A DNA stretch of 7,700 bases, taken from positions 1-7,700 of the forward strand of contig JAUWZB010000035.1 in NCBI GenBank assembly GCA_030615555.1. Direction: 5' to 3'. The translations under genes were made by a program, and so were the position numbers. Origin of the DNA: Dehalococcoidales bacterium (lineage in GTDB: Bacteria > Chloroflexota > Dehalococcoidia > E44-bin15). This document shows positions 1 to 4,343 of the stretch, in pieces (within the stretch, counting starts at the first letter, position 1; every line of letters begins with the position of its first letter). Under the pieces are notes generated by a model that saw only the letters and a program-made list of their open reading frames with translations, was not told where the DNA came from and did not search any database.

Positions 1-453
1 CCCGGCGTGTCCTATCCCCTGCTTACCCTGCGCCTCAACATCTATACCGACCCTCAGAAACCGATTCAGCTATCGCCGGGCATATATGAGATAGGCACGC
101 CACAAAAGGAAAGCCCGCTATGCGTCACCACCAACTTCTCCCTGACCTACTTCTCCATCGCTGGGGAGTTGGAGTCCAGCGGCTTCCCCTCCTGGCTTCT
201 GGTGTGCGATACCGAGGGGCTTTCCGTGCTCACCTCCTGGGCTGCAGGTAAGTTTGACGCTGAGAAGATCGCCAAAACGGTCAAGGAGTTCAATATCGCC
301 GACAAAATCAGCCATCGAAGCGTGATCCTCCCTGGCAAGGTGGCGGTCCTCAGAGGAGAGCTTGAGGAGGAGCTTCCCGATTGGAAGATCATGGTAGGGC
401 CCCTTGAGGCCTGGGATGTGGGCAGCTTCTTGAAACAACACTGGACAGCCTAG
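1..453 (+). CDS. acsC: Acetyl-CoA decarbonylase/synthase gamma subunit (corrinoid iron-sulfur protein large subunit), C-terminal part
   Basis: Partial gene: the frame is open to the left edge and ends in TAG at 451-453, so about 150 C-terminal residues of a family normally near 445 residues are present. The family member is the large subunit of the corrinoid iron-sulfur protein, which with the small subunit (AcsD) carries a methyl group on cobalamin from methyltetrahydrofolate to acetyl-CoA synthase in the cytoplasm. The recognisable stretches are TNFSLTYFSIAGELESS, then PSWLLVCDTEGLSVLTSWAAGKF, shortened here as PSWLLV...DTEGLSVL...AAGKF, and VILPGKVAVLRGELEEELP followed by VGP. These belong to the C-terminal corrinoid-binding domain. 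The N-terminal [4Fe-4S] domain and TIM barrel lie outside the window. A GTG at position 7 is only an internal codon and not the start. cooC follows after 31 bp and acsE after that, which fits one carbonyl-branch operon. Identification is by remembered family sequence. Confidence 0.92.
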   Translation, partial: PGVSYPLLTLRLNIYTDPQKPIQLSPGIYEIGTPQKESPLCVTTNFSLTYFSIAGELESSGFPSWLLVCDTEGLSVLTSWAAGKFDAEKIAKTVKEFNIADKISHRSVILPGKVAVLRGELEEELPDWKIMVGPLEAWDVGSFLKQHWTA

Positions 454-468
454 AGGATATGGCCAACT

Positions 469-474
469 AGGAGG
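469..474 (+). promoter_or_regulatory. Ribosome binding site of cooC
   Basis: AGGAGG lies 10 nt before the ATG at 485, inside the 31-bp gap after acsC. A second purine-rich run (GGGGGAAGG) fills the rest of the gap. The strong site supports 485 as the true start and independent initiation within a shared transcript. Confidence 0.75.
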
Positions 475-484
475 CGGGGGAAGG

Positions 485-1237
485 ATGAGTAAGACCATCG
501 CTATCGCGGGGAAGGGGGGCACCGGCAAGACCACCATCGCCGCCCTCCTCATCAAATTGCTTACGGAAAAAGGCGCAGTGCTCGCCATTGACGGCGACCC
601 CAGCGCCAATCTTCATATGGCACTGGGTTTGCCTCCTGCGGAAACCGTGGGCGCGGTGCGTGAGGAGATGGTCGACCGCAGGGTCGCGGAGCGTATTGGC
701 ATACCAAGGCCGGATTACCTGGCGCTAAGGGTTCAGGAGGTACTGGTGGAATCGCAGGGGGTGGACCTTCTCGCGATGGGGCGACCGGAGGGCCCCGGCT
801 GCTACTGTGCTGCCAATAACTGGCTCCGTGACAGCATCGACCGTCTGGCGGGTAACTACGACTATGTGGTTATCGACTGCGAGGCGGGCATGGAGCACAT
901 AAGTCGCCAGACGGCGCGGGATGTGGACATCCTGCTCCTCGCCTCAGACCCAACGATCAGAGGGATCTCCGCCGCCGGGCGCATGAAGGAGCTCATCGGT
1001 GAACTGAGAACCTATGTGGATCAGATCGCCCTCGTGGTCAATCGGGTGAGCGATAGCCTGCCCCCTGAGATCGCTCAGGCGATAAAAGAGGCAGAGCTTG
1101 AGCTCATTGCGGTGCTCCCTGAGGATCCGGGTATGATGATGCTGGAGGTAAGGGGAGCACCGCTAACCGAGCTGCCCGCTGAGTCCCCGCTTCGAAAGGG
1201 GGTTTTGGCGCTCGCTGGGAAGCTCGGTCTAGTATGA
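485..1237 (+). CDS. cooC: CooC/AcsF-type nickel-insertion ATPase for CO dehydrogenase/acetyl-CoA synthase
   Basis: A 250-residue MinD/SIMIBI-class P-loop ATPase. In this family ATP-dependent dimerisation drives nickel loading into the C-cluster of carbon monoxide dehydrogenase (CooC), or into the A-cluster of acetyl-CoA synthase (AcsF). Visible motifs are a deviant Walker A, AGKGGTGKTT at residues 8-17 with the signature lysine K10; a switch I region DGDPSANL at 36-43; the nickel-binding Cys-X-Cys (C106, C108) within GPGCYC; and a switch II region DCEAGMEH at 131-138. NRV at 186-188 fits the base-recognition position of these ATPases. Length is normal for the family. It lies between acsC and acsE, so a role in maturing the same enzyme complex is well supported. 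Whether it serves the CODH or the ACS metal site cannot be decided from sequence alone. The start at 485 is fixed by the AGGAGG upstream. Confidence 0.92.
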   Translation: MSKTIAIAGKGGTGKTTIAALLIKLLTEKGAVLAIDGDPSANLHMALGLPPAETVGAVREEMVDRRVAERIGIPRPDYLALRVQEVLVESQGVDLLAMGRPEGPGCYCAANNWLRDSIDRLAGNYDYVVIDCEAGMEHISRQTARDVDILLLASDPTIRGISAAGRMKELIGELRTYVDQIALVVNRVSDSLPPEIAQAIKEAELELIAVLPEDPGMMMLEVRGAPLTELPAESPLRKGVLALAGKLGLV

Positions 1238-1244
1238 AAGGAGG
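1238..1244 (+). promoter_or_regulatory. Ribosome binding site of acsE
   Basis: AAGGAGG starts immediately after the cooC stop codon (TGA, 1235-1237) and lies 6 nt before the acsE ATG at 1251. The 13-bp gap between the genes is occupied almost wholly by this site, which indicates cotranscription and probable translational coupling. Confidence 0.8.
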
Positions 1245-1250
1245 AGAACC

Positions 1251-2171
1251 ATGCTTGCGATCGGGGAACGCCTGCAAATAATCTCCAAGGCGGTGAGGAC
1301 CGCCATCGAGGAGCGGGACAAGGCCTTCATCCAGGACCTGGCACAGCGCCAGGTGGCGCAGGGTGCTCAAATGCTCGACCTCAACATCGGCCCCCAGAAG
1401 AAGGCTGGCCCTGAGGTGATGGACTGGTTGGTGAACACCGTTCAGGAGGTGGTCGATGTCCCCCTATCCCTGGATACCACCAATCCCGAGGCCATTGAAG
1501 CAGGGCTTAAGGTGTGTAAGCAGAAGCCGATAATCAATAGCACTAATGCCGATCCCGAGCGCATGGGCGTTTTGTTCCCTATCGCCGCGAAGTACGATGT
1601 CGGTATTATCGCGCTTACCCTGCGTGCCACGGGCTTGCCGGTGAGCGCCGATGCCCGGTTGGAGATTCTAGTCGAGGATTTGCTCCCGGCGATCGAGGAA
1701 CACGGCGTGAATCTGGAGAATGTCTACGTTGACCCCCTGGCGATGACCGTGGACGGCACCCAGGAGCATGCCCCAGAGGTCGTCAAGGCGACACATGTCA
1801 TCAAGCAGGTAATGGATCCCCCCTTGCTCACCACCTGCGGGCTTTCCAATGTATCCAATGGGGCCCCCGGGGAGGTGAGACCGATTCTTAACCGCGTTTT
1901 CCTGGTGATGCTCATGGGGGCCGGGCTCGATTCGGCGATCCTTGACCCCTTCGACGATGAGCTGATGGAGACGATCCGCATCGTTGAGCACCGCGATGAT
2001 TCCACCGCTAAGGGGAGGGTTTACCTCGCCCTCCATGATGCCTATGCGGTGGATGAGGAATTCGACCCCTCGATCATCGACATGAGCGACCCTGGGCAGA
2101 GCGCCATCCTTAAGACCATCAGGGTTCTGGAGAACAAGGTAATCTACGCCCACAGCTACTTGCAGCTATAA
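1251..2171 (+). CDS. acsE: 5-methyltetrahydrofolate:corrinoid iron-sulfur protein methyltransferase
   Basis: A 306-residue pterin-binding TIM-barrel protein. The family moves the methyl group of methyltetrahydrofolate to Co(I) of the corrinoid iron-sulfur protein, joining the methyl and carbonyl branches of the Wood-Ljungdahl pathway. Residues known to bind folate in the Moorella enzyme (D75, N96, D160, N199) have matches at D75 (SLDTTNP), N96 (INSTNAD), D161 (VDPLAMTV) and N200 (GLSNVSNG). DLNIG at 43-47 fits the first strand. The protein is about 44 residues longer than the Moorella form (262 residues, from memory). The extra length appears to be an acidic insert around residues 250-285, before a family-like terminal helix (LENKVIYAHSYL). 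It follows cooC by 13 bp and accepts AcsCD as its partner. Its TAA overlaps the 3' end of the opposing mutL. The alternative, a generic dihydropteroate synthase, is made unlikely by the neighbours and the active-site pattern. Confidence 0.94.
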   Translation: MLAIGERLQIISKAVRTAIEERDKAFIQDLAQRQVAQGAQMLDLNIGPQKKAGPEVMDWLVNTVQEVVDVPLSLDTTNPEAIEAGLKVCKQKPIINSTNADPERMGVLFPIAAKYDVGIIALTLRATGLPVSADARLEILVEDLLPAIEEHGVNLENVYVDPLAMTVDGTQEHAPEVVKATHVIKQVMDPPLLTTCGLSNVSNGAPGEVRPILNRVFLVMLMGAGLDSAILDPFDDELMETIRIVEHRDDSTAKGRVYLALHDAYAVDEEFDPSIIDMSDPGQSAILKTIRVLENKVIYAHSYLQL

Positions 2172-3857
2172 AGACCTGCCGAACTCCCGCTCCAGTTGGG
2201 AGGAAGTAAAGCGGATTATTGTCGGTCTGCCATGGGGGCAGGTATGGGGTGACTCCGCTTGCTCCAGCTCGCGCACCAGTTGGCGCATCTCCTCCGGGCT
2301 TAATACCTGACCGGCTCTCACTGCGCTGTGACAGGCAAGCGAAAGGGCGATTCTTTCCTCTCTTTTCCCCCTGTCTCCTTCCTCACTGAGGGAATCCAGT
2401 ATCTCGATCACAGCCTGCGCCATATTCCCTTCGCGGAGTAAGACGGGCACGGTGCGCAGCAGGTAGGTTCGCGGACCGAAGGGCTCGATAGCGAAGCCAT
2501 AGGAGGCAAGGATCTCTCCGCCAGCCTGCAGCATCTCCTCCTGGCGTGGCGTAACCTCGATGGTCAAAGGCGCAAGCATCCCCTGAACCTCCACGGCCCT
2601 GCTTGCCTGCTGGGTGCGCACCCGCTCAAAGAGGATGCGCTCGTGGGCGGCGTGCTGATCGACAAGATAGAGCCCATCGGGCCCCTCGGCGATAATATAG
2701 GTCGCGGCGAGCTGCCCGAAGACGCGCAGAATGGGCAGGGGCTCCGGGGAAGGTTTAGGGGCGAAGAGGGAGGGGGGGATGAGTTCCTCTCTGGAGGGCT
2801 TTGCCAAGCCATGTTCTTCAGGGTGGAGGGTGGGCATGCCGACTACAGTGGGCTGCCTGGTCACCTGTGGCACGGGCATCTCCGTCACCAGAGCGGCGCG
2901 TACTGCTCGCTGGGCGGCGGTGAACAGGGTTTGCTCATTGCGGAATTTCACCTCGGTCTTGGAGGGGTGGACATTGACATCGATATCCTGAAGGGGGAGG
3001 GAGATGTGGAGCACGGCGATGGGGTGTTTTCCTGTCATCAGCAGCCCCTGATAGGCGTCCTCTGTGGCGCGACTGAGGAGGCGGCTCTGCACCCAGCGGC
3101 GATTGACGAAGAAGCTAAGGTAGCTTCGGCTGGAGCGGGCAAGGGAAGGGGGGCTCACAAATCCCCAGACCTGAGAATCCCCTTCCCCCACCGGGATCAT
3201 TGCCTCGGCTGTCTCCAGTCCATAAACCTTGACCAGCACATCGCGCAGCGCGCCATTGCCCGCGGTCTGAAGGGCTATCCGTCCGTCGAGGAACAGGCTG
3301 AACCTCACCTCTGGGAAGGCGAGGCTATACTGGCTCACCAGATTTGAGATATGGCTACTCTCTGTAGCGGGCGACTTGAGGAATTTGAGGCGGGCGGGGA
3401 CATTTTGGAACAGGTGGCGCACGGTGACCGAGGTTCCCTGGGGGCAGGCTCTTTTCCCCGTTTCGACCACCACGCCATTTTTCAGATTAAGATAGGTTCC
3501 TGCGAGCTCCTCTGGGGTGCGGGTCAATACCTCAACCTGAGCTACGGCGGCGATGCTGGGCAGCGCCTCGCCCCTGAAGCCCAGGCTCGAAATGGCATCA
3601 AGGTCTGCTAAGGTACTGATCTTGCTCGTGGCGTAGCGATGAAGGGCAATGGTGGCCTCGGCAGCAGGTATGCCTGTGCCATTATCAATAACCCTGATCA
3701 GGTTCACCCCTCCGCCGCGCGCCTCGATGGAGACCTGGGTAGCGCCAGCATCGAGGGAGTTCTCGATAAGCTCCTTGACCACTGAGGCAGGCCGCTCCAC
3801 CACCTCACCGGCGGCGATCTTGGAGACGACCTCAGGCGCTAAGACCTTGATGGGCAT
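2166..3857 (-). CDS. mutL: DNA mismatch repair protein MutL, endonuclease type
   Basis: A 563-residue MutL, slightly short for the family because of a compact linker (about residues 325-375). MutL couples mismatch recognition by MutS to strand removal. The N-terminal GHKL ATPase holds ELIENSLDAGA at 30-39 with E29 and N33, DNGTGI at 58-63, GFRGEALPSI at 93-102, NVPARLKFL at 152-160 and DVNVHPSKTEVKF at 293-305. The C-terminal dimerisation domain carries the nicking motif DQHA-x2-E-x4-E at 400-411, plus ACHSAVRAG at 508-516 and CPHGRP at 540-545. This is therefore the strand-nicking type found in organisms without MutH. The ATG at 3857 lies 3 nt after the TAA of zinc-ribbon gene A, and no clear Shine-Dalgarno is seen (the preceding bases are the end of that gene), so translation probably depends on coupling. 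mutL is the last gene of the mutS operon and overlaps acsE by 6 bp at its stop. Confidence 0.98.
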   Translation of the reverse strand: MPIKVLAPEVVSKIAAGEVVERPASVVKELIENSLDAGATQVSIEARGGGVNLIRVIDNGTGIPAAEATIALHRYATSKISTLADLDAISSLGFRGEALPSIAAVAQVEVLTRTPEELAGTYLNLKNGVVVETGKRACPQGTSVTVRHLFQNVPARLKFLKSPATESSHISNLVSQYSLAFPEVRFSLFLDGRIALQTAGNGALRDVLVKVYGLETAEAMIPVGEGDSQVWGFVSPPSLARSSRSYLSFFVNRRWVQSRLLSRATEDAYQGLLMTGKHPIAVLHISLPLQDIDVNVHPSKTEVKFRNEQTLFTAAQRAVRAALVTEMPVPQVTRQPTVVGMPTLHPEEHGLAKPSREELIPPSLFAPKPSPEPLPILRVFGQLAATYIIAEGPDGLYLVDQHAAHERILFERVRTQQASRAVEVQGMLAPLTIEVTPRQEEMLQAGGEILASYGFAIEPFGPRTYLLRTVPVLLREGNMAQAVIEILDSLSEEGDRGKREERIALSLACHSAVRAGQVLSPEEMRQLVRELEQAESPHTCPHGRPTIIRFTSSQLEREFGRSL

Positions 3858-4061
3858 TTCTTACATTACCCACTTTGCACGCTGGAAGAAGAGCTCTGAG
3901 TAGCCGCATTCCTTGCAAATATAGACATCGAATCTATAGTCCGGCCCCATGAAGCCAAGCTTGCCATGCATGGAAAACTCTGCCCGCTTTAATTCTTCAC
4001 TCCCACACTTGGCGCATTTGGCAGGTAGGACCTCCGCTCTACTTGGCATATCCATTGGTAT
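3801..4061 (-). repeat. Tandem duplication, mutL-proximal unit
   Basis: This unit runs from mutL codons 18-19 back through the mutL start, the TAA-GAA spacer and zinc-ribbon gene A to just downstream of its Shine-Dalgarno. It aligns with 4062-4321 at an offset of 261 bp (260 upstream of the genes because of one single-base gap). Across the zinc-ribbon genes and spacer I count about 29 differences in 198 positions, roughly 85% identity. Positions 3882-3949 match 4143-4210 with no difference. Confidence 0.85.
3861..4055 (-). CDS. Small zinc-ribbon protein, copy A (function unknown)
   Basis: A 64-residue protein with two CxxC knuckles: C14/C17 (CAKCG) and C47/C50 (CKECGY), the usual set of four zinc ligands. 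Between them are GKLGFMGPDYRFDVYI, and the end is ELFFQRAKWVM. There is no signal peptide or membrane segment. The layout resembles the predicted nucleic-acid-binding zinc-ribbon group of COG3478/YpzJ, but I recognise it only by pattern. The start at 4055 (ATG) is chosen because a good Shine-Dalgarno (AAGAGGTGAT) ends 4 nt upstream, and because it gives exactly the same length as copy B. An in-frame GTG at 4064 lies within that Shine-Dalgarno and is unlikely to be used. It is 47/64 identical to copy B by my hand alignment. The stop TAA is followed by GAA and then the mutL ATG, so it probably delivers ribosomes to mutL. A mismatch-repair role is suggested only by location. Confidence 0.85.
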   Translation of the reverse strand: MDMPSRAEVLPAKCAKCGSEELKRAEFSMHGKLGFMGPDYRFDVYICKECGYSELFFQRAKWVM

Positions 4062-4069
4062 CACCTCTT
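4060..4069 (-). promoter_or_regulatory. Ribosome binding site of zinc-ribbon gene A
   Basis: On the minus strand this reads AAGAGGTGAT, closely complementary to the 16S rRNA 3' end, with 4 nt to the ATG at 4055. It decides the start in favour of ATG 4055 over the upstream GTG at 4064, which lies inside it. The equivalent site before copy B reads GGGAGGTGAT with similar spacing, so it was inherited with the duplicated gene. Confidence 0.8.
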
Positions 4070-4079
4070 GGTCAGCGTT

Positions 4080-4118
4080 CTAAGAGACGAGCTCAGGCGC
4101 TAAGACCTTGATCGGCAT
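4080..4118 (-). pseudogene. Remnant of the mutL 5' end left between the two zinc-ribbon genes
   Basis: On the minus strand this reads ATG and 11 further codons, then TAG at 4080-4082, encoding MPIKVLAPELVS, against MPIKVLAPEVVS at the start of real mutL. Over the first 35 nt (4084-4118 against 3823-3857) there are only two differences. Beyond the stop the match fades to about half of the bases through 4068, then ends in the shared GAGGTG at 4062-4067, which corresponds to mutL codons 18-19. The ATG sits after the same TAA-GAA spacer as in mutL. It is a by-product of the tandem duplication. It could still act as a 12-codon minigene whose ribosomes stop close to the Shine-Dalgarno of zinc-ribbon gene A, but no translation is proven. 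Confidence 0.85.
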
Positions 4119-4121
4119 TTC

Positions 4122-4316
4122 TTACATTATCCACTTTGCCTTCTGGAAGAAGAGCTCTGAGTAGCCGCATTCCTTGCAAATATAGACATCGAATCTATAG
4201 TCCGGCCCCAGGAAGCCAAACTTGCCATACATTGACAACTCTGCCTGCCTGAGTTGTTCACTCCCACACCTGGCACATTTGGTTGGTACGGTATCCGCTC
4301 TTTTAGGTCTTACCAT
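4122..4316 (-). CDS. Small zinc-ribbon protein, copy B (function unknown)
   Basis: A 64-residue paralogue of copy A, with the same ligands C14/C17 (CARCG) and C47/C50 (CKECGY). Residues 37-58, from GPDYRFDV to ELFFQ, are identical in both copies. Most of the 17 differences fall in the first 36 residues and many are conservative (K/R, E/D, L/F, V/I). The protein is basic, with no signal peptide or membrane segment; a nucleic-acid-binding role is the usual reading of such ribbons but is inference. The ATG at 4316 is preceded by GGGAGGTGAT with 4 nt spacing, and lies 27 bp after the mutS stop, so it is the second gene of the mutS operon. Because both copies keep all four cysteines and full length, both are probably functional. 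No named function can be assigned. Confidence 0.86.
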   Translation of the reverse strand: MVRPKRADTVPTKCARCGSEQLRQAELSMYGKFGFLGPDYRFDVYICKECGYSELFFQKAKWIM

Positions 4317-4343
4317 TGGATCACCTCCCGCGCTTCTGTTCCT

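Larger units (their letters stand above)
4062..4327 (-). repeat. Tandem duplication, mutS-proximal unit
   Basis: Second unit, holding zinc-ribbon gene B, its Shine-Dalgarno and the mutL remnant. On the minus strand GAGGTG occurs at 4322-4327, 4062-4067 and 3801-3806, bounding the two units at 260 and 261 bp. This is the pattern expected if the ancestral order mutS, one zinc-ribbon gene, mutL was duplicated by recombination between a Shine-Dalgarno and a matching hexamer inside mutL. The mechanism is inference; the spacing is read directly. Confidence 0.8.

Noticed and set aside
118..609. Minus-strand open frame of 163 codons across acsC and cooC
   Set aside because: It spans two real genes and their gap on the opposite strand and has a low-complexity Pro/Ser/Leu composition with no family features.
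2184..2202. Short inverted repeat CTCCC/GGGAG just past the acsE stop as an acsE terminator
   Set aside because: Only 5 bp with a 9-nt loop, no U-tract on either strand, and it lies inside mutL coding sequence.
2643..3347. Long plus-strand open frame of 234 codons opposite mutL
   Set aside because: It is antisense to conserved MutL coding sequence, is rich in Gly and His as expected for a shadow frame, has no recognisable domain and no convincing ribosome binding site.
4056..4064. GTG at 4064 as start of zinc-ribbon gene A, giving 67 residues
   Set aside because: The GTG lies within the Shine-Dalgarno AAGAGGTGAT. ATG 4055 has correct spacing and gives the same 64-residue length as copy B.
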